Of a stretch of DNA of 64,000 nucleotides, positions 7,512-15,835 are shown piece after piece. Positions within the stretch are counted from its first letter, which is position 1. Each line of letters starts with the position of its first letter. The notes beneath the pieces are model-generated. The model made no database searches and was not told the origin of the DNA. It saw only the letters and a program-made list of their open reading frames with translations. Both the position numbers and the translations under genes were made by a program. Source of the DNA: Pseudomonas lundensis (GTDB lineage: Bacteria; Pseudomonadota; Gammaproteobacteria; Pseudomonadales; Pseudomonadaceae); assembly GCF_002269125.1 (NCBI RefSeq), contig NZ_NQKI01000003.1:62001-126000 (forward strand), given 5' to 3'.

Positions 7512-9362
7512 TTACAGGCTGGGGGTCCAGGTCACGGCAACCTGTAGGCTGCGCCGCTCTTCGCGATAGCCGTAATAGTTGCCGTCATATCCGTACAGTG
7601 CGCGGGTGAAGGTTTTATCCAGCAGATTGTCGACTTTCACGTCCAGTCGCACGTCTGAGTTGGCCTGCCAATGCGCCCGCAACCCCAGCAGGGCATAACC
7701 GCCCATCGGCTGCTGATTCTGTTCATCGTTATAGCTGCTGCTTACGGCTTGCCAGCTGGCGCCCACGCCGAGCCGGTCAAACTGTCGATCCAGATCGAGG
7801 CTCAAGGTGCGGCGCGCCCGGCGGCTCAAGGTTTTGCCAGTGTCGCGGTCACGCGGGTCGATGATGGCCAGGCCGAGGCTGCTCTGCCAACCGAACCATT
7901 CCTGTTGCAGTGCGCTTTCGAAACCGGTGATGCGTGCAGCCCCGATGTTCTGCTGAATCCAGTCGGCATCTGCGACGATTGCGTCTTGAATGTCTGTGCG
8001 ATACAGCGATGTTTCCAGTCGGCTGGTTTCACTCAGTTGGCTGCGCCACTGCAGTTCGTAACTTTTGGAGTGTTCGGGCTCAAGCGCCGGATTGCCAAAC
8101 TGCGGGTAGTACAGATCGTTGAACGTAGGCGCCCGGAAGCCTTCGCTGTAGGACAGCAGCACATCGTTAGCGGCATTGAGCGGCACTGTCAGGCTGGCGC
8201 TCCACGTGTTATTGCTGCCGAATTGCTGGTTTTTGTCATGACGCAGCCCCAGCTCCGTTGAAAAGCCCTCACCCTGAAAGCGGTGCTGCACAAATACGGC
8301 GCGGTTCCAGCGACTGTCTTTGTCGAACGCGGTGCTGCTACGAACCCGATCCTGATACGCGTCGAAGCCCAGCATCAGGCTGTTTTGATCATCCAGCGAG
8401 AGGCTGTTTTGCCAGTTCAGGGAATCGCGGTAGGTGTTGAAGCTGTAAAGGTCGGGGCTCAATTTGTCTCGGGTTTTTTCGCGGTTCTCGCTGTGGCCGA
8501 GTTCGAGGCGCGAGTTCCAGCGCTCAGAGAGCTGTGCATCAATGAAGCTGCCTACGCTGCTGATGTCGAAATTGCTGTAAGACTTTTGCCCGAACGTCGC
8601 ATCAAGTTCGGTTTTGCCCTCGCTTTTGATGGCGCTGAGGCCGATCTCAAGGCCGTCGTTCAGGTGATGATTGAGGTTCAGACTGACCGATTTGTTGCGA
8701 TACGCATCGTGGTCGTTATCGACCGGGTAGGACACCGTGGTGCGGTTGATCCCCGCTGTGTTTTCCAGCGCACCGCTGAGGTTGAAGCGCGTGTGGTCAT
8801 CGCCGCCAGACACCCCGACACTGTTTTGCGAACTGCCGTAGCTGCCCTGCGCACTGTGCAGGCGCAGTTGCGGCGCTTGATCGGCGCCGCGCCGGGTGAA
8901 AATCTGAATCACGCCGCCGATCGCATCGCTGCCATAAATCACCGAGCGCGAGCCGCGCAGCACCTCCACGCGCTCGATCTGATCAATGTTCAGGTATTGC
9001 AGGTTGCTGTCGGCCGAGGTGGCATTGGCCATGCGCTGGCCGTCGACCAGCACCAGGCTCTGCGCCGATTTGGTGCCGCGAATGTAGATGCCCGGCAGTG
9101 CACCGCGCCCACCGCTGCGCGCCACTTGTACGCCCGGCACACGGCCCAGCAGGTCGGTAAGGCCTGTGGGCTGCAAGCGGTCGATGTCGTCGCGGGTAAA
9201 GACGGTGTTGGCGCTGGAACTGTCAGAACGTGCTTGCACCTGACGGTTGCCGGTAATCAGTGTTTGCGGCAGCTTGAGGGCATTGTCGCGCCCCTCGGTA
9301 TCAGCCAGCACCGAACTGGCTGGAATGACGCTGAGAATCAAGGCCAGGCGAAGAGATGTCAT
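7512..9362 (-). CDS. btuB: TonB-dependent vitamin B12 receptor BtuB
   Basis: 616-aa outer-membrane receptor. A signal peptide (residues 1-20, ending SSVLA) precedes a short TonB-box region and the plug domain (about 45-155) with TGLTDLLGRVPGVQVARSGG, GIYIRGTKS and VEVLRGSRSVIYGSDAIGG. The remainder is a 22-strand barrel with alternating aromatic/polar strands and a plausible C-terminal strand (LQVAVTWTPSL), although the last residue is Leu rather than the usual Phe. Length matches E. coli BtuB. Only 68 nt separate its start from dxs, too little for a cobalamin riboswitch, so control must come from elsewhere or from read-through. Confidence 0.88.
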   Translation of the reverse strand: MTSLRLALILSVIPASSVLADTEGRDNALKLPQTLITGNRQVQARSDSSSANTVFTRDDIDRLQPTGLTDLLGRVPGVQVARSGGRGALPGIYIRGTKSAQSLVLVDGQRMANATSADSNLQYLNIDQIERVEVLRGSRSVIYGSDAIGGVIQIFTRRGADQAPQLRLHSAQGSYGSSQNSVGVSGGDDHTRFNLSGALENTAGINRTTVSYPVDNDHDAYRNKSVSLNLNHHLNDGLEIGLSAIKSEGKTELDATFGQKSYSNFDISSVGSFIDAQLSERWNSRLELGHSENREKTRDKLSPDLYSFNTYRDSLNWQNSLSLDDQNSLMLGFDAYQDRVRSSTAFDKDSRWNRAVFVQHRFQGEGFSTELGLRHDKNQQFGSNNTWSASLTVPLNAANDVLLSYSEGFRAPTFNDLYYPQFGNPALEPEHSKSYELQWRSQLSETSRLETSLYRTDIQDAIVADADWIQQNIGAARITGFESALQQEWFGWQSSLGLAIIDPRDRDTGKTLSRRARRTLSLDLDRQFDRLGVGASWQAVSSSYNDEQNQQPMGGYALLGLRAHWQANSDVRLDVKVDNLLDKTFTRALYGYDGNYYGYREERRSLQVAVTWTPSL

Positions 9363-9385
9363 GATGTGCGAATTCTATAGTCCCT

Positions 9386-9425
9386 TGTAGTCGCTGCCGA
9401 TCCCCAGGATTCGACAGCGACTACA
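9386..9425. repeat. REP-type palindrome, core GTAGTCGCTG
   Basis: Perfect 11-bp inverted arms TGTAGTCGCTG (9386-9396) and CAGCGACTACA (9415-9425) around 18 nt. It fills the gap between dxs (stop at 9431) and btuB (start at 9362), both on the minus strand. The same arm sequence recurs at 58632-58666 and 62681-62770, so this is a dispersed repeat, not a one-off terminator. As RNA it would form a hairpin after dxs. Confidence 0.75.
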
Positions 9426-9430
9426 CAGGT

Positions 9431-11329
9431 TTACAGCCCCAGCAGTGCCATGCGCTGACGCACAGACGCTTCGATGCCAGCGGCATCCAGACCACATTCG
9501 GCCAACATTTGGCTTGGCTTGGCGTGTTCGACGTACACGTCGGGCAAACCGAGGTGCAGGATCGGTTTGAGCAGGTTTTCGCGGGCCATGAATTCGCTGA
9601 CCCCGGCTCCCGCACCACCCATGATGGCGTTCTCTTCGATTGTCACCAACAGTTCGTGGCTGTTGGCCATTTCACGCACCAGGGCTTCGTCCATCGGCTT
9701 GACGAAACGCATGTCGACCACGGTCGCGTCGAGGGTTTCAGCCACTTTCAGGGCTTCAGCCAGCTGCACGCCAAACACCAGCATCGCGACGTTGCTGCCT
9801 TTGCGACGAATCACGCCTTTGCCGATTTCCAGCGGTTCCAGGGTTTTCTCGATGGGCGCATTCGGCCCCGTGCCGCGCGGGTAGCGCACCGCCGCCGGGC
9901 CGTTGTACAGGTGGCCGGTGGTGAGCATTTTGCGCAATTCGTTTTCATCACTCGGGGTCATGATGACCATGCCCGGTATGCAACGCAGGTACGACAGGTC
10001 GAAACTGCCAGCGTGGGTCGGGCCGTCTTCGCCCACCAGACCGGCACGGTCAATGGCAAACAGGACATCCAGATTTTGTACCGCAACGTCATGCACCAGT
10101 TGGTCATAGCCGCGTTGCAGGAATGTCGAGTAGATCGCCACTACCGGTTTGGCGCCTTCACAGGCCATGCCCGCGGCCAGGGTCACGGCATGCTGTTCAG
10201 CGATGGCCACATCAAAATAACGCAGCGGGAAGCGCTCGCTGAACTTGATCAGGTCCGAGCCTTCTTTCATCGCCGGAGTAATGCCCACCAGGCGCTGATC
10301 GGCCGCGGCCATGTCGCACAGCCAGTCGCCAAATACGGCGGAGTACTTGGGCCCACTGGCCACTTTGGGCGCTGCAACCGGTGCGTCCAGCGGTTCAAGC
10401 TTGGTGATGGCGTGGTAACCAATCGGGTCGGCTTCTGCTGGCGCAAAGCCTTTCCCCTTTTTAGTGACGATGTGCAGGAATTGCGGGCCTTTGAGGTCGC
10501 GCATGTTGCGCAGCGTTGCGATCAACGTTGGCAAATCATGGCCGTCAATCGGGCCGATGTAGTTCCAGCCGAGTTCTTCAAACAACGTGCCGGGCACCAG
10601 CATGCCTTTGGCATATTCTTCGGTGCGGCGCGCGATTTCCCAGGCGCCCGGCAAGCGCGACAGCACTTTCTTGCTGCCTTCGCGCATGCTGGCGTAAGTG
10701 CGGCTGGAAAGAATTTTGGCCAGGTAGTTGGACAACCCCCCGACATTGCGCGAGATCGACATGTCGTTGTCGTTGAGGATCACCAGCATGTTGGCGTCGA
10801 CTTCGGGGGCATGGTTCAAGGCTTCGAATGCCATGCCAGCAGTCAGGGCGCCATCACCGATGACGGCAATTGCCTTGCGGTCACTGTTTTGCAGGCGGGC
10901 GGCAATGGCCATGCCCAGCGCGGCGCTGATCGAGGTGCTGGAGTGGCCAACGCCAAAGGTGTCGTACTCGCTCTCGGAGCGGCGCGGGAAGGCGGCTATG
11001 CCGTCCTTCTGACGCAAGGTCGCCATGTGTTCGCGGCGCCCGGTCAGGATTTTATGCGGATACGCCTGATGGCCCACGTCCCATACCAGACGGTCGTCCG
11101 GGGTATCGAACACGTAGTGCAACGCAATGGTGAGTTCAATGACGCCCAGGCCGGCACCGAAATGCCCGCCCGTCTGACCGACGGTGTAGAGCAGTTCCTG
11201 GCGCAATTCATCGGCCAAAGGTTCCAGCTCGGCTTCGGCTAACCGGCGCAGGCCCGCAGGCGTGCCGGCTCGGTCGAGCAGGGGCGTGGTCGGGCGTATG
11301 CGGGGAATCTCATGAAACGTCGTTGGCAT
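9431..11329 (-). CDS. dxs: 1-deoxy-D-xylulose-5-phosphate synthase
   Basis: Thiamine-pyrophosphate enzyme that joins pyruvate and glyceraldehyde 3-phosphate at the entry of the MEP isoprenoid pathway. 632 aa. Landmarks: [17 protein letters not shown] near the start, the TPP motif [24 protein letters not shown], then [12 protein letters not shown] with the catalytic Glu, and [15 protein letters not shown]. Its product also feeds thiamine and pyridoxal synthesis. ispA lies 133 nt upstream on the same strand, a conserved Pseudomonas arrangement (xseB-ispA-dxs). Confidence 0.97.
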   Translation of the reverse strand: MPTTFHEIPRIRPTTPLLDRAGTPAGLRRLAEAELEPLADELRQELLYTVGQTGGHFGAGLGVIELTIALHYVFDTPDDRLVWDVGHQAYPHKILTGRREHMATLRQKDGIAAFPRRSESEYDTFGVGHSSTSISAALGMAIAARLQNSDRKAIAVIGDGALTAGMAFEALNHAPEVDANMLVILNDNDMSISRNVGGLSNYLAKILSSRTYASMREGSKKVLSRLPGAWEIARRTEEYAKGMLVPGTLFEELGWNYIGPIDGHDLPTLIATLRNMRDLKGPQFLHIVTKKGKGFAPAEADPIGYHAITKLEPLDAPVAAPKVASGPKYSAVFGDWLCDMAAADQRLVGITPAMKEGSDLIKFSERFPLRYFDVAIAEQHAVTLAAGMACEGAKPVVAIYSTFLQRGYDQLVHDVAVQNLDVLFAIDRAGLVGEDGPTHAGSFDLSYLRCIPGMVIMTPSDENELRKMLTTGHLYNGPAAVRYPRGTGPNAPIEKTLEPLEIGKGVIRRKGSNVAMLVFGVQLAEALKVAETLDATVVDMRFVKPMDEALVREMANSHELLVTIEENAIMGGAGAGVSEFMARENLLKPILHLGLPDVYVEHAKPSQMLAECGLDAAGIEASVRQRMALLGL

Positions 11330-11462
11330 CAGGCGAATCGTTATAGGTATAAGAAGAGGCGGCAGTTTACCTTATGCAACGGAAGCTGCCCACGGAGTCT
11401 GGTATTCGTTAGTCAGACCTTGGCAGTAGAGCAGGTCTGAAAAATCTGTATTGCGCCGCTTT

Positions 11463-12350
11463 TTAGTGGCGGCGCCCCACGATGTAGCGTGCGAGTTCAC
11501 GCAACGGTTCGGCAGCTGCATCAAAAGGTCGCAGGGCGTTAATGGCCTGATCGCGCAGTTCGAGCGCGTAGGCTTTTGCCGCTGGCAGACCCATCAATGA
11601 GGGATAAGTCGGTTTGTCACGGGCCGCGTCGGCGCCTGACTGTTTGCCAAGCGTAGCCGTATCGCCCTCTACATCAAGGATGTCGTCCTGAACCTGGAAC
11701 GCCAGACCAATGGCCCTGGCATAAACCTTCAGGGCGTGCAGGTCTTCAGGGCGGGCGCGACCACTGGCCAGGGCGCCCAGCTGCACGCTGGCTTCAATCA
11801 GCGCGCCCGTCTTGTGGCGGTGCATGTATTCGAGGGCAGTCTGGTCAAGCTTGACCCCGACCGAACCCAAGTCAATGGCTTGCCCGCCCACCATGCCTGC
11901 CGGGCCTGCGGCCATCGCCAGGTCAGAGACCATGCGCAGTCGCGTGTCAGCGTCCAGCGTGTTCATGTGTGGATCGAGCAGGGCACTAAACGCCAGACTT
12001 TGCAGCCCGTCACCGGCCAGAATCGCACAGGCTTCGTCGAACGCTTTGTGGGTGGTCGGCTGACCACGGCGCAGGTCGTCGTCGTCCATGGCTGGCAAAT
12101 CATCGTGCACCAGCGAGTAGGCGTGTATTAGCTCCACTGCGCATGCCGCACCATTGGCTTGCGCGGGGTCGGCCCCCAAGGCCTCGCACGCGGCATAGGC
12201 CAGCAGCGGTCGGACCCGCTTGCCGCCATTCATGACGCTGTAGCGCATCGCCTCGTACAGGCGGGCCAGCTCCGGTGCCGGAGCGACAAACAAGCGTTCA
12301 AGGGCCGCGTTGACACGGGCCTGGCTGCTGGCTTGATAAGCATCAATCAT
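11463..12350 (-). CDS. ispA: Farnesyl diphosphate synthase
   Basis: Prenyltransferase that elongates DMAPP with IPP to farnesyl diphosphate, the precursor of ubiquinone side chains and undecaprenyl carriers. 295 aa. Both aspartate-rich motifs are present: [17 protein letters not shown] (first) and [13 protein letters not shown] (second). GGKRVRPLL near residue 45 binds diphosphate. The ATG overlaps the xseB stop by 4 nt, so it is coupled to that gene. Confidence 0.95.
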   Translation of the reverse strand: MIDAYQASSQARVNAALERLFVAPAPELARLYEAMRYSVMNGGKRVRPLLAYAACEALGADPAQANGAACAVELIHAYSLVHDDLPAMDDDDLRRGQPTTHKAFDEACAILAGDGLQSLAFSALLDPHMNTLDADTRLRMVSDLAMAAGPAGMVGGQAIDLGSVGVKLDQTALEYMHRHKTGALIEASVQLGALASGRARPEDLHALKVYARAIGLAFQVQDDILDVEGDTATLGKQSGADAARDKPTYPSLMGLPAAKAYALELRDQAINALRPFDAAAEPLRELARYIVGRRH

Positions 12351-12589
12351 TCGGGTTGTTCCGCATCAAATGGCTCTTGGGCTAATTCACCATCACGTTC
12401 GAGCAGGATGTGCACTTTCTGTTCGGCCTGAGCCAGTGCGCCCTGGCATTCGCGGGTCAGGCGGATGCCTTGCTCGAATGCTGTCAGCGAGTCTTCCAGC
12501 GACAACTCGCCGTTTTCCAGACGCTCGACCAGTGTTTGCAGGTCAGCGAGGGACTGCTCGAAATCAAGGGAAGCTTTTTTGCGGGCCAT
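12347..12589 (-). CDS. xseB: Exodeoxyribonuclease VII small subunit
   Basis: 80-aa coiled-coil subunit that binds the large XseA nuclease, which is encoded elsewhere. The sequence has the family pattern [35 protein letters not shown], here residues 10-44 described in part, and the usual length. First gene of the xseB-ispA(-dxs) transcription unit on the minus strand; its upstream side faces a 0.7-kb region without a recognisable gene. Confidence 0.93.
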   Translation of the reverse strand: MARKKASLDFEQSLADLQTLVERLENGELSLEDSLTAFEQGIRLTRECQGALAQAEQKVHILLERDGELAQEPFDAEQPE

Positions 12590-13295
12590 GGCGGCGTTCT
12601 CGGTAGGCGTTAAAACCGGCTGACACTAGCAGACAGCGGGTTTTGGGGCAAATCTGACGGCGTTGAGCGTGCTGCAAGGGCGGTCGCTTGAAGGTGTTTC
12701 ACCGCTTAAAAGCTGGACTACAGGAACTGAGCCACGAGGCTTAGGCCAAGTCTGAATTTTTCCTGAGGCTTTGTAGGGATAACTAAGTTATTTGGCGTGT
12801 TTTTCTACCCAAACACTTTTTTTGGGCGTTTTTTAAATCTCGGAGACGCTTCCTATAGAAATACCGAAATTTCCGACTTTTTTTCGTTAGTCATTCCCCT
12901 ATCGTCGCGCTCCATGGTCGGACGCGAGGAGTGACCGATGGCACGTTTTATAGCTTCTCCGACAGTTAGGCAGCATCGGGTGTTGACGTGTCCCAGCAAG
13001 GTGCGCAAGCGCTTGATCGGATTGGCCCAAACGCCTGTGGTTACTGCCAACTTTGCCGGGCGTGACGTTCATTTTTCCACTGTGTTTGAGGCGCTGGGGC
13101 GTACACGGGGCAGGGCGCCAACCCTTGCACGGCTTCAAACACACGGCAACCGCCTGCTTCAGGGCTAATTCCGTATTCATACCTACCCGTTGACTGGGTC
13201 GGCAACGTATTCGCGCATATCTGCCGGGGGCTTTCCCACGAACGGACATACGCAGTCGTGATCCTGAGCAGCACACTTCATTAAGGACAGAAGAC
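12590..13295. other. Long gene-poor region between xseB and T6SS remnant
   Basis: About 700 nt without a gene I can support. The first part (roughly 12750-12895) is AT-rich with T runs and presumably carries the xseB promoter region on the minus strand. From about 12900 the base composition returns to coding-like GC, with a possible 76-codon frame at 12938-13168 that resembles no family I know and short open stretches in other frames. This could be eroded sequence of the deleted T6SS genes. An RNA gene cannot be excluded. Confidence 0.5.
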
Positions 13296-13379
13296 ATGAT
13301 CAACGCAGACCTGCAAGACCTGACCCAAGCCCCGGCCCCGTTGCGGCGCCGTGGCCCGCTAACGTGTGAATGCGAGTGA
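13296..13379 (+). pseudogene. Probable 5' stub of a clpV (tssH) gene
   Basis: A 27-codon frame with a good AAGGA site at about 13282. It begins MINADLQDLTQA, very like the MINVDLQQLIQAL start of one class of T6SS ClpV ATPases (family knowledge from memory), then diverges and stops. In many T6SS loci clpV directly precedes the sigma-54 activator, as here. I infer an internal deletion that removed nearly the whole ATPase gene and left its start. It could instead be a short leader peptide. Confidence 0.45.
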
Positions 13380-13389
13380 GGGGCGTGTG

Positions 13390-14898
13390 ATGTTCGCTCA
13401 CGTCCCGCAGCCGCTGGAGTATGCCGAAACCCTGCTGGCTCATTTCGCCCGGCTGTCGCTGAGCGCTGACAGCCGTACGCTACTGAGCCAAACGGCTCAG
13501 GCAATGGCGCAGCTCATCGGGTGCCAATTGAGCCAGCTTTACCTGTTGGATGCCTCGCGTGAACGGCTGGAGCTCAAGGCTCAGTGGTTTGAAGGTACGC
13601 TGCGCCCGGCGTTCGGCGCCGGACGTCAGGCCGACTATGGCCAAACGCCTTTGTTGCAATACGCCATCAGCCAAAATCGAGCTGTTGACTTGAGCAACCT
13701 CGATAGCTGTTTGCACAACCTCGATTTTTTGCCCAGTGCCGGAGTCCCTTGGCGTGGACTATTGGCTGTACCGATGCTGGACTCGCGTCAAACAGTGGCT
13801 GGCGTGCTGATGCTGGCCAGTCACACCAGCCAGCAACTGCAAGGTTATGCCGCGTCATTAAGCGCCTTGGGTAGCTTTGTATTGATGCAAATGAAGCTGT
13901 TGGAGCGCAACCCGCAACGCGGCAAGTCGTTGAGCCGTTGCGTGAGTAACGGGACCTTGATCGGTTCCAGCCCGGTCATGCGCAAAACCTACCGTTTGAT
14001 CAATCGCGTTGTGCACAGCCCCTTAACCGTGCTCCTGCTGGGGGAGACCGGCACCGGGAAGGAAGTCGTGGCACGGGCGATTCACGATACAGGCCCCCGG
14101 CGCGCCCATCCCTTCATCGTGCAGAACTGCGCCGCTTTTCCGGAGGACCTGCTGGAAAGCGAATTGTTTGGTTATCGCAAAGGTGCCTTTACTGGAGCGG
14201 AGCGGGATCGCAAAGGGCTGTTCGATGCTGCACACGGCGGCACCCTCTTGCTGGATGAAATTGGGGACATGCCACTGGCGCTGCAAGCCAAATTATTGCG
14301 CGTGCTGCAAGAAGGCGAAATCCGGCCTTTGGGGAGCAATGAAACGCACACCATCGACGTTCGCATCATTGCCGCGACCCATTGTGATTTGAAGCAGCGA
14401 GTGAGGCAGGGGCGTTTCCGTGAAGACCTGTATTACCGCCTCGCGCAGTTCCCGGTGGTGCTGCCCGCCCTGCGTGAGCGCGGCAGTGACATCTGTGAGC
14501 TGGCCACTCATTTCGCAACCAGCACCTGTGCTTTTTTGCAGCGCCGCCCCGTCGTGCTGGCCGACAGCGCACTGGCGCAACTGGCCTGTTATTCCTTTCC
14601 GGGCAATGTGCGCGAGCTTAAAGGGTTGGTCGAGCGTGCGGTCCTGCTGTGCGACGGGCATGAGCTACTGGCCGAGCATTTTGTGCTGCCCTCCGAACTG
14701 ACCGATGAGTGGGGGGGCCTCAATTATCGCAAGCGCATGGACGCCATGGAGCGCGGTTTACTGCTCGATTGTTTACGGCGCAACGGCGGAAACCAGACCC
14801 AGGCCGCCCTTGAGCTGGGTCTCGCACGGCGCACGCTCCTGTATCGCCTCGGGCGTCTGAACATCAGTACGGATGAGATTCGGGCCTACGCCTCGTGA
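13390..14898 (+). CDS. Sigma-54-dependent activator, T6SS (VasH/Sfa-like)
   Basis: 502-aa bacterial enhancer-binding protein. Residues about 15-170 form a GAF-like sensor; 190-420 an AAA+ sigma-54 interaction domain with Walker A GETGTGKE (218-225), an intact GAFTGA loop (265-270) and Walker B LLLDEIGD; the last 45 residues hold a Fis-type helix-turn-helix (NQTQAALELGLARRTLLYRL). An ATG at 13390 follows GAGGGG by 7 nt and is preferred over the GTG at 13366. Between a clpV-like stub and tssL/tssM, it best matches the VasH/Sfa activators of T6SS loci. Its natural targets (hcp, vgrG) are not in the window; it may act elsewhere or be a leftover. Confidence 0.82.
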   Translation: MFAHVPQPLEYAETLLAHFARLSLSADSRTLLSQTAQAMAQLIGCQLSQLYLLDASRERLELKAQWFEGTLRPAFGAGRQADYGQTPLLQYAISQNRAVDLSNLDSCLHNLDFLPSAGVPWRGLLAVPMLDSRQTVAGVLMLASHTSQQLQGYAASLSALGSFVLMQMKLLERNPQRGKSLSRCVSNGTLIGSSPVMRKTYRLINRVVHSPLTVLLLGETGTGKEVVARAIHDTGPRRAHPFIVQNCAAFPEDLLESELFGYRKGAFTGAERDRKGLFDAAHGGTLLLDEIGDMPLALQAKLLRVLQEGEIRPLGSNETHTIDVRIIAATHCDLKQRVRQGRFREDLYYRLAQFPVVLPALRERGSDICELATHFATSTCAFLQRRPVVLADSALAQLACYSFPGNVRELKGLVERAVLLCDGHELLAEHFVLPSELTDEWGGLNYRKRMDAMERGLLLDCLRRNGGNQTQAALELGLARRTLLYRLGRLNISTDEIRAYAS

Positions 14899-15043
14899 TC
14901 CCCGCGCACTGGCCAGATGCAAAGGCACTTCCACCTTCGATGGTGGACGCCATCGTCCGTTGGTGCTCCGCACGTCATCAGCCGCAGTCGTCAGCGAAGA
15001 GCAGCGGCGTTTGCTTTGCGCTCCTTCAACAGGCCCCATAAAG

Positions 15044-15835
15044 ATGAGGCCCTTGCCGCGTAGTGAACATGTCGATGAACGGATCGCCTACCACGCTCAC
15101 CTCAAGCCGACGGATCTCTTCAGTGTCGGCCCAAATCCCTTGGTGGCGGCTGCCAGCGAGTTGTTGTCATGTGTGGTGGGCCTTCGTCACTCAATGGCGG
15201 AATACGACTTGCCAGTCCTGCATGCCCGGCTCAGTGCAGGCGTGAACGCGTTCGAAGCCAACGCCCTGTATTCGGGGTGTGAACGCGGGCAAGTCATGAG
15301 CGCCCGTTATGTCCTGTGCACGGTACTGGATGAGGCCATTTCAACCTCGGAGTGGGGCAATGAGAACGACGGGCCGCCAAAGAGCCTGTCGAGCCGTTTT
15401 CACAATGAAACCTTGGGCGGCGCCAACGTTTTTCAATTGATCGATCGGCTTTGCCTGGAGCCCGCGAAGAACCTGTATTTGCTTGAGTTGCTCTATGTCA
15501 GCCTGTCGCTGGGCTTCGAAGGCCGCTTTCACGTGAAGAGGGGCGGTGCGCTCGAACGAGAGGCGATACGCGACAGCCTCTATCGCCAGATCCGTCATGT
15601 GCGCGGCGATATGATCCGTGATGCCTCGCCTCACTGCCAGGGCCTGAAGGCCCGGCGCGGCCATCGGGTGCGCATCGTCCCGCGTTGGTTACTGGTCACG
15701 TTGACCCTGGGCTGCCTGACGGTCATGTATTCGGGGTTCGCCTGGGTGCTGAGTCAACAGCGTGAAGCGGTGATGCAACACTACGAACAGCACGCGGCTG
15801 AGGATCAGGCCGCAGCTGTGAACAGGAAGTCATGA
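15044..15835 (+). CDS. tssL: T6SS membrane-complex protein TssL (DotU/IcmH family)
   Basis: 263-aa DotU-family protein: a cytoplasmic helical domain with conserved NPLVAAASELLS, YVLCTVLDEAI and FHNETLGGANVFQLIDRL, then a single C-terminal membrane segment at about residues 218-240. This is the short form without an OmpA-like peptidoglycan-binding extension. In a working T6SS it forms the inner-membrane anchor with TssM. The frame is open upstream to 14873, but that part has no family similarity, so the ATG at 15044 is used; the ribosome site is weak. The stop overlaps the tssM start. Confidence 0.85.
   Translation: MRPLPRSEHVDERIAYHAHLKPTDLFSVGPNPLVAAASELLSCVVGLRHSMAEYDLPVLHARLSAGVNAFEANALYSGCERGQVMSARYVLCTVLDEAISTSEWGNENDGPPKSLSSRFHNETLGGANVFQLIDRLCLEPAKNLYLLELLYVSLSLGFEGRFHVKRGGALEREAIRDSLYRQIRHVRGDMIRDASPHCQGLKARRGHRVRIVPRWLLVTLTLGCLTVMYSGFAWVLSQQREAVMQHYEQHAAEDQAAAVNRKS

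Noticed and set aside
9509..11242. 577-codon plus-strand frame opposite dxs
   Set aside because: Shadow of dxs; His/Gln-rich translation of the antisense strand with no family similarity.
12938..12957. Sigma-54-like sequence TGGCACGTTTTATAGC upstream of the T6SS remnant
   Set aside because: The GG to GC spacing is 11 instead of 10, which normally abolishes sigma-54 recognition.
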